From positions 19,154-83,153 of the forward strand of contig CAZGQG010000006.1 in the NCBI GenBank assembly GCA_964527205.1: a stretch of 64,000 bases of DNA, given 5' to 3'. The position numbers were made by a program, and so were the translations under genes. Position 1 is the first letter of the stretch. Every line of letters starts with the position of its first letter. The notes beneath the pieces are model-generated. The model saw nothing but the letters and a program-made list of their open reading frames with translations, was not told where the DNA came from and ran no database searches. Below, piece after piece: positions 42,312-51,506 of the stretch. Origin of the DNA: JARICQ01 sp964527205 (GTDB lineage: Bacteria > Bacillota > Clostridia > Tissierellales > Tissierellaceae).

Positions 42312-44771
42312 TTGAAAACTTATTTTCCTGATTATAATAAAAAAATTAATAGAAAAATATTAGCCCTGCTTGTGATTATCTTATTATCTAGCACCTATCT
42401 TTTAGCCTGTAGCAAAAATGTAGAAAGTGATTCCATACTACTTAATATAGATGAAGAATCTAAGTATTCCAAGTTTATAGAGGAAGAACTTTCTTCCATT
42501 AAGGTTGAAAGGACTGAAAACAAAGCTTACTCTGCCCTAAGTGCTGGGGGCATAACAGAAGCCTTTGATGCCCAAGCTATAGGCGCCATAGAAACTAAAC
42601 TTGCAAAATTTTGGTATCCTCATTATCTTGCAACAGTGGTAATCGCCATAGACCGGGATCAAACAGATATGCTTATCTCTGATTGGAAAGATTTATATGA
42701 GAGCCAAGAGGAGCTAGGAATGTCTAGTGGCCTAGGGGATTTACAAATGATTATAGCAGCCATGTCCTATGGACTAGAAGGCAAAGACTATACAATAAAT
42801 AGTTCAATGGATCTATTAAAGACATTAAATAAAAAATCCCTTCTTAAAATCAATTCATTTGAAAGCCCTATTATTATTTGCTATGACTATCAAGGGGCGG
42901 ATCTTATAGAAAAAGGTAGAAATATAGAACTTATAATTCCTTCAGGGGGAAGCATAAGTTATAAAAAGGGATTACTGTCAAAAAAAGAACTAAAATTTGA
43001 TAATAGCTTAGATGAATTCTTAATAAAAAATAATTATAGAAGCTTAGATGGAAGGAGCAATCCTTTGACTTACCCTGAGGGATCTAGCTATGAAAAAACC
43101 CTAGAGCTAGAAGACTATGAGCATTTTGCAGAGGCTACAAGAAAGACTGAGATTCTCTTTCAAAGAAAGGTCTTAGGGGCAAAAAGAATCATGTCCATTA
43201 ACTACCGAGAACATCTATATTTTGCCCTAATATATATAATTATTGTAAGTATTTGGACAGGTACAATCCTTAGAAGATCTATGCAAAGAGGGATTTCTTA
43301 TGCTAGTTTATTTACTGGGATTATATTAATAGCATGGGCCTTGGTAAGACTAATTAAATATCAGGTATTTGGCAATCAATTGCTTTCAAGATACCTATGG
43401 TATTCATATTATATATTTTTACTATCCTTGCCCTTGGTAATACTTTGGATGGCATGGGCCATAGATAAGCCTATGAACAAGGTATATCCACCTAAATGGT
43501 GGTGGGGAATGGGGCTAGTAAGCTTCGGATTAATAATACTTGTCTTTACAAATGATCTTCATGGACTTGTATTTAAACTAGATCTTAGCCGAGGAGACTG
43601 GGATATAAATTATGACTATGGCTTGGGCTATTATATTATACTCCTTATATCCACTTTCAATCTTGTTCTTGCATTTTTAATTCTTATAAAAAAATCTATG
43701 GAAGGGCCTAGGAAAAAAAGAATTGTATTTCCTTTAGGAGTATTCTTCTTATTTATCCTATATAACTATCAATATATAAGGCGATATCCTCTTATCTATG
43801 AAACTGATTTAACCATAGTTACAGGACTTTTTACCCTGCTTATGTTTGAAGCATCTATAGCCTCAGGCTTGATTCCAGTAAACTCAAAGTATATTACAAT
43901 ATTTACAAAATCCCCATTAAAAATGCAAATAATAGATAAAAATAAAGAATTGGCAATCTCATCAAGCTCTTCATTGACCTTAGAAAAAAGTAGTGTTGAA
44001 AAAGCTATAAATTATTCTCCTTTTCCATACTTACAAGAAGATGAATCTCTCCTATTTGCTAATCCAATAGCTGGAGGCTATGCCCTATGGTCTAAGGATA
44101 TTAGCAGTATCCAAAATTTGTGTAGGGAAATAGAAGAATCTACAAAAAAACTCCTTAAGGCCAATGAGATTCTAGCTGAAGAAGAAAAAATAAGGGCTTT
44201 GATCAATGAAAAAAATGAAAAAAGAGAATTAATGGAAGAGTTGGAAAGTGAAATAGCTGGGAAAATCCATATTTTAACAAAGATGATAGAAGACCTAGAA
44301 GGCTCAGAAGATGAAGAAGTAGAATTAGCACGCTTAGCTCTACTTTTATCTTACATTAAAAGAAAATCTAACTTATTTTTCAAGGAAAAGAAAGTAGAAG
44401 AAATCAGGGTGGAAGAATTAAGGATTTATTTAGATGAATTATGTGAAATGGCAAAGTATTCAAAGCTAAGAGTTCTCTTTAGGAATGAACTGGAGGGAAA
44501 GCTAGCTATCAGATATGCCAGCCTATTCTATGATTTTTTCTATAATGTAACTGAGGGAGCCCTTGGAAAAGGTGCTTCATATATTATTGCAAACCTAGAA
44601 GAGGATGAAAAGACATTTACAATGAGAATGCTAGGATCAGAGGATTTAAGTCCCTTCTTTACAGATGAAAAGCTTATAAATGGAATTTCTGCTGCAAGGG
44701 GCAAAATTACAATAAAACAAGTAGAAGATACAGTAGGGATTAGTATTTCTTTTCCTAAAGGAGGAGAATGA
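42312..44771 (+). CDS. Lipoprotein-type sensor with binding domain, 7TM region and pseudokinase
   Basis: 819 residues. N-terminal signal segment with lipobox LLAC (C33), then an extracellular domain of about 230 residues reminiscent of periplasmic-binding folds (FEAQA-like motif FDAQAIGAIETKLAKFW, and SPIIICYDYQGADLIEKG). About seven or eight helices lie between 300 and 520, followed by a cytoplasmic domain and a coiled coil (about 610-650). The C-terminus resembles a degenerate kinase: EIAGKIHILTKMI lacks the phosphoacceptor context, FFYNVTEGALGKGASYIIANLE mimics an N-box, and no DxGxG loop exists. The TTG start follows AAGGAGGATTCC. It overlaps nothing and lies 1 bp from the active kinase gene. 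Probably a ligand receptor acting through the partner kinase. Confidence 0.75.
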   Translation: MKTYFPDYNKKINRKILALLVIILLSSTYLLACSKNVESDSILLNIDEESKYSKFIEEELSSIKVERTENKAYSALSAGGITEAFDAQAIGAIETKLAKFWYPHYLATVVIAIDRDQTDMLISDWKDLYESQEELGMSSGLGDLQMIIAAMSYGLEGKDYTINSSMDLLKTLNKKSLLKINSFESPIIICYDYQGADLIEKGRNIELIIPSGGSISYKKGLLSKKELKFDNSLDEFLIKNNYRSLDGRSNPLTYPEGSSYEKTLELEDYEHFAEATRKTEILFQRKVLGAKRIMSINYREHLYFALIYIIIVSIWTGTILRRSMQRGISYASLFTGIILIAWALVRLIKYQVFGNQLLSRYLWYSYYIFLLSLPLVILWMAWAIDKPMNKVYPPKWWWGMGLVSFGLIILVFTNDLHGLVFKLDLSRGDWDINYDYGLGYYIILLISTFNLVLAFLILIKKSMEGPRKKRIVFPLGVFFLFILYNYQYIRRYPLIYETDLTIVTGLFTLLMFEASIASGLIPVNSKYITIFTKSPLKMQIIDKNKELAISSSSSLTLEKSSVEKAINYSPFPYLQEDESLLFANPIAGGYALWSKDISSIQNLCREIEESTKKLLKANEILAEEEKIRALINEKNEKRELMEELESEIAGKIHILTKMIEDLEGSEDEEVELARLALLLSYIKRKSNLFFKEKKVEEIRVEELRIYLDELCEMAKYSKLRVLFRNELEGKLAIRYASLFYDFFYNVTEGALGKGASYIIANLEEDEKTFTMRMLGSEDLSPFFTDEKLINGISAARGKITIKQVEDTVGISISFPKGGE

Positions 44772-44772
44772 A

Positions 44773-46209
44773 ATGATAGGACTCTTTAAACTTTCTTGGA
44801 TGGGAGCAATTTTTATAACTTTTATATTAGGAATCTGTGTATTAGCCCAAACAATAAGTATAATACTAATGTTTTATGAAAAGGAAAAGAAGCTAGGCCA
44901 AGCTTTAAAAATATTCTTAGAAATATCCATACTATTGGAGCTTTTACTCTTCTCCCTCTTATATGGAGAAATAGCAAATGGATATAGAAGTGGAATTATT
45001 TTTTTCACAGGCTATTCAAAGTCTAGAATTGCTTTGTTCTTAATAATCCTAATTTTGGTCCTTGCCCTAAATATACTTAATAGAAGATTATCTTCAGCAG
45101 AGACCCTAGTCCTAGGCCTAATATTAGTGCCGGGAATAGAAAATATTATGGGAAGAGCCTTTCCCTGGATTTTCATCCTTGTACTCTTGGCTCTCTTAAT
45201 TCGAAGTATAATAAATTCTAGACAAAGCCTCCTTGCCATAAGGACAGGTATAACAGCCTTATCAGTAGTAAATGCTATAGATACCTTGCCTACAGGAGTA
45301 TTGTTTTGTGAGAGCGATGGCTACACTATTCTCTGCAACTTCCAGATGCAAGAACTAATCTATCTCATAACAGGCAAGGTCTTTCGTAATTCTCTTGAAA
45401 TCTACAAGCTCTTAATCTCTGGTGAATATAAATCCAATTATAAAAGAATCCAATTAGAAGGCCAAAGTATATATATCCTGCCTGATAATAGTGCTTGGAT
45501 TTTTAAAAAAACAGACATAAGGATTAAAAGAAAAAACTACCTTCATATATCCGCTACAAATGTAAGTAAGAACTGGGAGTTTACTTGTAAATTACAAGAA
45601 CAGGAAGCAGAATTAGAGAAGAAGAGCCAGGAATTAAAAGACACTATCTCAAATCTTCAAATCCTAAGCAAGGAAAAAGAAATAAATAAATACAAGATGA
45701 AAGCCCATGACATCCTAGGCCAGAGACTTTCTATTCTGCTAAGAATGATACAGGATAAAGACAAGCTAGATTATGAGCTCTTAAAGAACTTATCAAAGGG
45801 ACTCTTAGAAGAGTTGAAATCAGAAGATAGGGAAACTAGCCCCTTAGAAGATCTTGAGAAGATCCAAGAAGTATTTAGCTTTATTGGTGTGAAAATTGAA
45901 TTTACAGGTGAGCTACCAAAGGATCAAGTACAGGGGGAATTAATCCTAGATATAATAAGGGAAGCTGCAACAAATGCTGTAAGACATGGATTTGCAAGGG
46001 AAATAAATATAGAGGCAAAACAAACAAATGATTTATATAATCTGCTAATAAAAAATACAGGTTATACAACAAGAAAAGAAATAGTTCCAGGAAGTGGAAT
46101 TAAAATAATGGAAAATAAAATAAATGAAAATAATGGCAAATTAGAAATAATTTCCTATCCAGACTTTATCCTATCTGTGAGTATACCAGGAGTTGATGAA
46201 AATGTATAA
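44773..46209 (+). CDS. NarL-type membrane histidine kinase
   Basis: 478 residues. About five N-terminal helices (to residue 155), a PAS-like segment (about 170-270, AIDTLPTGVLFCESDGYTILCNFQMQELI), a coiled coil, then the HisKA_3-like dimerisation motif KAHDILGQRLSILLRM with phosphoacceptor H312. The ATP domain has the N-box REAATNAVRHGFA and a small G-box VPGSGIKIMENK. It is intact, in contrast to the preceding pseudokinase. GAGGAG precedes the ATG 1 bp after the upstream stop. Its cognate regulator overlaps its 3' end. Confidence 0.9.
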   Translation: MIGLFKLSWMGAIFITFILGICVLAQTISIILMFYEKEKKLGQALKIFLEISILLELLLFSLLYGEIANGYRSGIIFFTGYSKSRIALFLIILILVLALNILNRRLSSAETLVLGLILVPGIENIMGRAFPWIFILVLLALLIRSIINSRQSLLAIRTGITALSVVNAIDTLPTGVLFCESDGYTILCNFQMQELIYLITGKVFRNSLEIYKLLISGEYKSNYKRIQLEGQSIYILPDNSAWIFKKTDIRIKRKNYLHISATNVSKNWEFTCKLQEQEAELEKKSQELKDTISNLQILSKEKEINKYKMKAHDILGQRLSILLRMIQDKDKLDYELLKNLSKGLLEELKSEDRETSPLEDLEKIQEVFSFIGVKIEFTGELPKDQVQGELILDIIREAATNAVRHGFAREINIEAKQTNDLYNLLIKNTGYTTRKEIVPGSGIKIMENKINENNGKLEIISYPDFILSVSIPGVDENV

Positions 46210-46819
46210 GGTTCTAATTGTAGATGATCATGAGTCTATGTTGGACTCACTATTCTATGCCTTTAAAAATACAGATAATTTTATAGTAGTAGCAAGCTTG
46301 AAAAGTGCTTCTCATGCTGAGGTCTATTGCATGAAGCTAAAACCAGATCTAATTCTTATGGACGTATGCACTGAGGAAGGAGCCTCAGGTTTGGAGGCTA
46401 GCAAAATTATAAAGGAAAAGTATCCAAATATTAAAATTATAGTTATGTCAGGTTTTGATGAGCTTACCTACTCACCTAGGGCCAAGGAAGCAGGGGCAGA
46501 TGCCTTTATATATAAGAGCAAGAGTTTAGATTATTTTATGGAGATTGCCAATGGAGTTATGGATGGCAAGGAATCTTTTCCAGAGGAAAAATCAATCTCA
46601 ACTCCTATGGGAGACACCCTATTAACAGAAAGAGAGATGGAAGTACTTAGATTGATGTGTAAGCATATGACCAATAAAGAGATAGGTGAAGAACTCTTTA
46701 TTTCTGCCCACACAGTTAAATACCATAAATCCAATATGTTAGCTAAAACAGGCTTTGAAAGATCCTTGGATCTAGCATTTTATATGATCTCCAAGGGATT
46801 AATAAATCCCCTATATTAA
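46202..46819 (+). CDS. NarL/LuxR-family response regulator
   Basis: About 205 residues. Receiver: D8/D9 acidic pair, phosphoacceptor D54 (LILMDVCTEEG), VMSGFDEL and IYKSKSL. Output: LuxR-type HTH LTEREMEVLRLMCKHMTNKEIGEELFISAHTVKYHKSNML near 138-178. The start overlaps the kinase gene by 8 bp; alternative in-frame starts exist at 46193 and 46196, but 46202 gives the canonical N-terminus and good spacing from AGGAG. Likely binds the AACTAG-N9-CTAG element found at its own operon promoter and that of the next operon. Confidence 0.93.
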   Translation: MYKVLIVDDHESMLDSLFYAFKNTDNFIVVASLKSASHAEVYCMKLKPDLILMDVCTEEGASGLEASKIIKEKYPNIKIIVMSGFDELTYSPRAKEAGADAFIYKSKSLDYFMEIANGVMDGKESFPEEKSISTPMGDTLLTEREMEVLRLMCKHMTNKEIGEELFISAHTVKYHKSNMLAKTGFERSLDLAFYMISKGLINPLY

Positions 46820-46867
46820 TTATATAAATTAATATAACTTAGACATACTGTTAAAAAATCTTATAAA

Positions 46868-46914
46868 AACTAGCCATTAGGACTAGTTACAAAGAGTGGA
46901 AAAATGGGTACAAT
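46868..46914 (+). promoter_or_regulatory. Candidate regulator site and promoter of the YdjI-type operon
   Basis: AACTAG (46868-46873), 9 nt, CTAGTT (46883-46888), then TACAAT at 46909-46914. The centre (46878) is at -43, exactly as at 41303. Four A/C-rich bases (CAAA) after the right arm are also shared. Confidence 0.6.
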
Positions 46915-46956
46915 AAAGCTATATAAAGAATATTCTATAAATAAGGAGGCAGAAAA

Positions 46957-48168
46957 ATGGGATTAATAAAAGCACTTAGTTCAGCAGTAGGAGGGTCCTT
47001 AGCAGACCAGTGGTTGGAAGTTATAGAACCTAATGATATGGGAGATAATACAGTATTTACTTCAGGTGTAATGGTTAGGAAGAATGATAGAAGAGGATCA
47101 AACAAAAAAGGCACAGAAAATACGGTGTCAAATGGATCAATAATTCACGTCTATCCAAATCAATTTATGATGCTAGTAGATGGGGGCAAGGTAGTTGATT
47201 ATACAGCAGAAGAAGGTTACTACAAGGTTGACAATTCTACACTTCCATCTATGTTTAATGGAAGTTTTAAAGAGGCTCTGAAGGAATCCTTTGAAAGAGT
47301 AAAATATGGAGGGGTAACTCCTAGCTCTCAAAGGGTCTACTATATAAACCTACAGGAGATCAAGGGCATTAAGTTTGGAACCCCTAATGCTTTAAATTAC
47401 TTTGATGATTTTTATAATGCAGAATTATTTTTAAGAACCCATGGAACTTATTCCATTAAAATAACAGATCCACTCTTGTTTTTTATGGAGGCTATTCCAA
47501 GAAATAAGGACAAGGTTGAGATCCAAGACATAAATGAACAGTATCTATCAGAATTTCTAGATGCCCTACAATCCACCATGAATCAAATGTCTATTGATGG
47601 GACTAGAATATCCCATGTAGCCTCAAAGGGTAGGGAGCTAAGCCAGTATATGTCTGCCACCTTGGATGAGGAATGGAGAGCCATGAGAGGCTTTGAGGTT
47701 CAATCTGTTGGTATATCTAGCATTTCCTATGATGATGAATCTAAGGAATTAATAAATATGAGAAACAAAGGAGCAATGTTAGGAGATCCATCTGTAAGAG
47801 AAGGCTATGTTCAAGGATCTGTGGCCAGGGGAATGGAGGCAGCAGGATCCAACGAAGGAGGAGCTACAGGTGCCTTTGTGGGCATGGGCTTAGGCATGCA
47901 GGCTGGAGGAGGATTTGTAGGTGCAGCTTCTCAGTCCAATCAAGAACAGATAAGACAAGAGCAAGAGAGGAAAAAGGAGAAAGAAGAGAAGACTGGATCC
48001 CAAGACCAATGGTTCTGTACAGAGTGTGGTGCAAAAAATACAGGGAATTTCTGTTCAGAATGTGGTGCAAAGAAAGCAGTATCTCCAATAAGCCATTGTT
48101 CAAACTGTGGATTTAAAGTAGAGGGAGACATACCAAATTTCTGTCCACAATGTGGAAACAAATTCTAA
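46957..48168 (+). CDS. YdjI-like SPFH/virion-core-type protein with zinc ribbons
   Basis: 403 residues. The SPFH-like domain covers about 1-290 (GLIKALSSAVGGSLADQWLEVIEPNDM, VYPNQFMMLVDGGKVVDYTAEEGYYKVDNSTLPSMF), followed by a glycine-rich linker with GGATGAFVGMGLGMQAGGGF. The C-terminus has two zinc ribbons, FCTECGAKNTGNFCSECG and HCSNCGFKV..FCPQCG. This is the architecture of B. subtilis YdjI, which with YdjG and YdjH tethers PspA to the membrane during envelope stress. AAGGAGG precedes the ATG. First gene of a four-gene operon. Confidence 0.88.
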   Translation: MGLIKALSSAVGGSLADQWLEVIEPNDMGDNTVFTSGVMVRKNDRRGSNKKGTENTVSNGSIIHVYPNQFMMLVDGGKVVDYTAEEGYYKVDNSTLPSMFNGSFKEALKESFERVKYGGVTPSSQRVYYINLQEIKGIKFGTPNALNYFDDFYNAELFLRTHGTYSIKITDPLLFFMEAIPRNKDKVEIQDINEQYLSEFLDALQSTMNQMSIDGTRISHVASKGRELSQYMSATLDEEWRAMRGFEVQSVGISSISYDDESKELINMRNKGAMLGDPSVREGYVQGSVARGMEAAGSNEGGATGAFVGMGLGMQAGGGFVGAASQSNQEQIRQEQERKKEKEEKTGSQDQWFCTECGAKNTGNFCSECGAKKAVSPISHCSNCGFKVEGDIPNFCPQCGNKF

Positions 48169-48196
48169 AAAAGGCAAATGAAACCGAGGTGATAAG

Positions 48197-49261
48197 ATGA
48201 CTATTAAATCCTATAAGTGTCCTAGTTGCGGAGCTGGAATAGAATTTAAACCTGATATACAGAAGTTTAAATGTGATTATTGCTTTAGCGAATACACTAC
48301 AGAAGAAATTCAAAAAATATATGGGGAACTAGAAGAAGAGTCCCTTGAAGAAAAAAAAGAAGAAGAGGAAAAAAAGAAAGAAGAACAGGAGACTTTGGCC
48401 CTGTACCAGTGTAATAGCTGTGGGGCTGAGGTGGTAACTGATGAAACTACAACATCTACATTTTGCTACTATTGCCATAATCCAGTGATTATATCCAATA
48501 GATTATCCGGTGATTTTCAGCCTAATAAGATGATTCCCTTTAGCATAAACAAAGAAAAGGCCAAGGAAACCTTCTTAAATTGGGCATCAAAAAAGAAATT
48601 TGTGCCAAGAGAATTTTACAGTAGCTCCCAGCTTGAAAAGATAACAGGTATCTATCTACCCTATTGGTGGGCAGACTGTAAGGTGGATATAGATTATTTA
48701 GGAGAGGCAAATAAACTCAGAGTCTGGAGAGTAGGAGAAAGGGAATACACGGAAACAAAAAAATATAATATTGTAAGAAGGGCTAATATAGACCTTTCTA
48801 ATGTGGAGGAATTAGCCTTCACTAAGATTGACAAGGACCTATTAAATGGAATAGCACCCTATAATGAAGATCAAGCCATAGAGTTCTCCATGCCCTATCT
48901 ATCAGGTTTCTTTGCAGAACAATACAATATAGATGAAGAAGAGATAAGACCAAAAATAGAAGAACAGGTAAACAGATACAGTAAGATGTTAATAGATGAT
49001 ACTATTTCAGATTTTAACTTTGTTAGGGAGAAGAGCAATAATACTAAGATCCTAGCCAGGGAAATGAACTATACTCTTTTACCTGCCTGGATACTAACAT
49101 ATGAATACCAAGGGAAGACCTATGTATTTGCAGTAAATGGACAAACAGGAAAATCCTTTGGAGAATTACCTCTTGACAATAAAAAGTTAATTGGGGTTTC
49201 AGCAGGGATATTTGCACTTAGTTCTCTAGCCCTTATGCTAGGAGGGATGCTAATATGGTAA
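48197..49261 (+). CDS. YdjG-like zinc-ribbon membrane protein
   Basis: 354 residues. Two zinc ribbons, YKCPSCGAGIEF..FKCDYCFSEY and YQCNSCGAEVV..FCYYCHNPV, are separated by a long charged coil (EEKKEEEEKKKEE type). Then a domain of about 200 residues with KMIPFSINKEKAKETFLNWASKKKFVP and ITGIYLPYWWADCKVDIDY, and a C-terminal transmembrane helix (about 331-353). This matches B. subtilis YdjG. GAGGTGATAAG precedes the ATG. Its 3' end overlaps the next gene by 7 bp. Confidence 0.88.
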   Translation: MTIKSYKCPSCGAGIEFKPDIQKFKCDYCFSEYTTEEIQKIYGELEEESLEEKKEEEEKKKEEQETLALYQCNSCGAEVVTDETTTSTFCYYCHNPVIISNRLSGDFQPNKMIPFSINKEKAKETFLNWASKKKFVPREFYSSSQLEKITGIYLPYWWADCKVDIDYLGEANKLRVWRVGEREYTETKKYNIVRRANIDLSNVEELAFTKIDKDLLNGIAPYNEDQAIEFSMPYLSGFFAEQYNIDEEEIRPKIEEQVNRYSKMLIDDTISDFNFVREKSNNTKILAREMNYTLLPAWILTYEYQGKTYVFAVNGQTGKSFGELPLDNKKLIGVSAGIFALSSLALMLGGMLIW

Positions 49262-50079
49262 ACTTCAAGAGAATAGGAATAAAATCCTTAATAGTGCTAA
49301 TGCTATTAATATTTATAGGGAAGCCAATACTCATAAGTGCCCAAGGCCTTAGTGTCTTTGATGAGGGGAATTTATTTAATGAAAGCCAAATAGAGGATTT
49401 GGAAAGAGAGGCAAAGACCATCGGGGATAATTACAATATGGATATTATAATCCTAACTAGCAATGATACTGGGGGGAAAAGCTCTAGGGACTATGCAGAT
49501 GATTATTTTGATTACAATGGATTTGGTAGAGGGACTGACCGGGATGGTATTTTGTTCCTAATTGATATGGATAATAGGGAGGCCTATATATCAACATCTG
49601 GAATAGCTATAAGATATCTAACAGACCAGAGAATTGAAGGTATTCTAGATATAGTCTTTGACAGTGGAATGGGAGATGGAGATTATTACTCTGCCAGCAA
49701 AGGATTTTTAAGTGGTACAGAACAATACCTTGCCATGGGTATTCCACAAGACCAATATAGTGAAGAAGAAGGCATAAAGGAGAAGAACAGCTTAAGTCCT
49801 ATGGAAGCAGCCATTAGTGCCATAGCTGGACTAGGCTTATCAGGAGGATTCTTTCTTAGAACCAAATCAAAATACAAGATGAAAAATCCAAGCAAGCCAC
49901 TGACCTTTAGAAACAACAGTATTGTAAATCTTACAAGAGAGCAAGATCAATTAATAGATACAATTGTAACCCACAGAATTATACCAAAGCCAAGTTCAAA
50001 CTCAGGAAGCTCAGGTAAAAGTACTACCCACACTTCCTCCAGTGGAAGAAGCCATGGAGGAGGAGGCAGGAAGTTCTAA
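49255..50079 (+). CDS. YdjH-like TPM-domain membrane protein
   Basis: 274 residues. Signal/anchor helix (about 8-28), a TPM (PF04536) phosphatase-like domain with VFDEGNLFNESQIEDLEREAKTIGDNYNMDIIILTSND and DRDGILFLIDMDNREAYISTSG, a second helix near 190-205, and a Ser/Gly-rich tail ending SHGGGGRKF. The arrangement matches B. subtilis YdjH. The start overlaps the YdjG-like gene, with AGGAGGG within that gene. No pspA gene follows, unlike in B. subtilis. Confidence 0.87.
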   Translation: MVNFKRIGIKSLIVLMLLIFIGKPILISAQGLSVFDEGNLFNESQIEDLEREAKTIGDNYNMDIIILTSNDTGGKSSRDYADDYFDYNGFGRGTDRDGILFLIDMDNREAYISTSGIAIRYLTDQRIEGILDIVFDSGMGDGDYYSASKGFLSGTEQYLAMGIPQDQYSEEEGIKEKNSLSPMEAAISAIAGLGLSGGFFLRTKSKYKMKNPSKPLTFRNNSIVNLTREQDQLIDTIVTHRIIPKPSSNSGSSGKSTTHTSSSGRSHGGGGRKF

Positions 50080-50099
50080 GAGTCCAGGAGGTGTCAGCT

Positions 50100-51350
50100 A
50101 TGAAAAATTATATGAAGATATTGATATTAATAATGGGCATTCTTGTCCTAACTAGTTGCAAAAAAACAGATTTAAATGACCCGGCTATTGGAACAGACCT
50201 AGATGGGGAGACCAAGCCTATAGCACCTATAGTAAGCTTAGAAGAAGATGATGAAGATGAAGAGGAGATAGAGCTTCCAACAGAAAACATTGATCTAAGC
50301 ACAGAAGAGGGAATTAGAGATTATTTAATAGGAGATTGGATTTGCAATATAGAATATATGAGTAATATTTTTGCCTATATGAATATAGATGAGAATTTTG
50401 ATCTTGAAATACTCTTTCAAGACACCTATGAAAATGAAGAAAAGGGATTATATAAGGGAAAATTAGTTCTGGATAGATTATATGCAGGATCTGATGAGGC
50501 CCCTGATATAATCCGCATAGAATTAGAGGATGATAAGTATTCCTATGCTGATTTCTTTTTCCTACACAGAACTATTTATGAAGGAAATCAAGTCATGTCC
50601 CTGTTCTTTACAGGAGATGGGAATTCAGTATTTAGCAAGCTCCTAGGATATGAGGGGGAATATGCAGATGATGAGTTTAATTATATGATTGATCAATTGT
50701 TTTTCCACAAGCCTAATAATCAGCTAGCAAGTCAAGAAAAGAGAATAAATGATACATTTAATGCTGTATTTTGGGGTCATGCCTATTTATATGAAAGTGT
50801 ATGGCTTGATGATGTGATTTGGACACCAAGTCCAGATGATGACTTCGAAGCTCCCTATCCAATGTCCATGACCAATTATGAAAATGAGACAAGGGAAAGT
50901 ATTGTTTATAATATAGCAGAGGATAAGGTCTTTGAGATTTTAGGGGATAATATGTTCCAGGGAGAAGTTTATTATGTGGAGACAGATGAGAATGGAGATA
51001 TTATTGAGATAATAGATGCAGAGTATAAGGTCTACCTAGAAGACAATCCTGAAGGATTTATTGATGAATATCCAGATTACTATGAGTATAGTGAAATTGA
51101 AGATCAGATATTCGATATAATATACAATGATATAGTAGAGATACGAGAATATATAGATGGAGGGATGACAGTCCTATACACCAGAGAGACTACTATGATC
51201 TACGGAGAAGAGTACTATAATATCTTCCTAGGCACAGACTATGATGATATTTTTGTTAGAGAAATTCACTACGGAGTCAATCCTATAAGCAGGGCTGTAT
51301 ATAAGTATAATGTTATTGATGATATATGGGAGGAAATGGGTGCAGGCTAA
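50100..51350 (+). CDS. Acidic lipoprotein, function unknown
   Basis: 416 residues. Signal peptide with lipobox LTSC, then a long acidic protein (runs of Asp/Glu near 48-65) with no recognised domain. Segments such as GIRDYLIGDWICNIEYMSNIF and LYKGKLVLDRLYAG suggest lipocalin-like repeats of beta strands. It lies 20 bp after the YdjH-like gene with AGGAGG before the ATG, and ends in the operon terminator, so it is probably a surface partner of the YdjI-YdjG-YdjH complex. Starting at an upstream GTG (50091) is unlikely because it lies within the ribosome site. Confidence 0.8.
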   Translation: MKNYMKILILIMGILVLTSCKKTDLNDPAIGTDLDGETKPIAPIVSLEEDDEDEEEIELPTENIDLSTEEGIRDYLIGDWICNIEYMSNIFAYMNIDENFDLEILFQDTYENEEKGLYKGKLVLDRLYAGSDEAPDIIRIELEDDKYSYADFFFLHRTIYEGNQVMSLFFTGDGNSVFSKLLGYEGEYADDEFNYMIDQLFFHKPNNQLASQEKRINDTFNAVFWGHAYLYESVWLDDVIWTPSPDDDFEAPYPMSMTNYENETRESIVYNIAEDKVFEILGDNMFQGEVYYVETDENGDIIEIIDAEYKVYLEDNPEGFIDEYPDYYEYSEIEDQIFDIIYNDIVEIREYIDGGMTVLYTRETTMIYGEEYYNIFLGTDYDDIFVREIHYGVNPISRAVYKYNVIDDIWEEMGAG

Positions 51351-51380
51351 GGATAAAAATACTAGTAGCAGACCCCTTAT

Positions 51381-51423
51381 AAAAGGAAAGGACCTAATCC
51401 CTTGGATTAGGTCCTTTCCTTTT
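51381..51423 (+). terminator. Strong intrinsic terminator of the YdjI-type operon
   Basis: A 20-bp perfect stem (51381-51400 with 51404-51423) with a 3-nt loop, ending in T4. Confidence 0.9.
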
Positions 51424-51429
51424 GGAAGA

Positions 51430-51458
51430 TTGTCTTTAAATTGCCCCCTAATTATGAT
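51430..51458 (+). promoter_or_regulatory. Candidate promoter of the azlCD operon
   Basis: TTGTCT (51430-51435), 17-bp spacer, TATGAT (51453-51458). Confidence 0.45.
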
Positions 51459-51506
51459 AATATTAGACTATGTGATTTTAGCACTTTAAAGGATGGAGGA
51501 AAACTT

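Noticed and set aside
47864..48161. Cysteine-rich minus-strand open frames
   Set aside because: They are antisense to the two zinc ribbons of the YdjI-like protein, which explains the composition.
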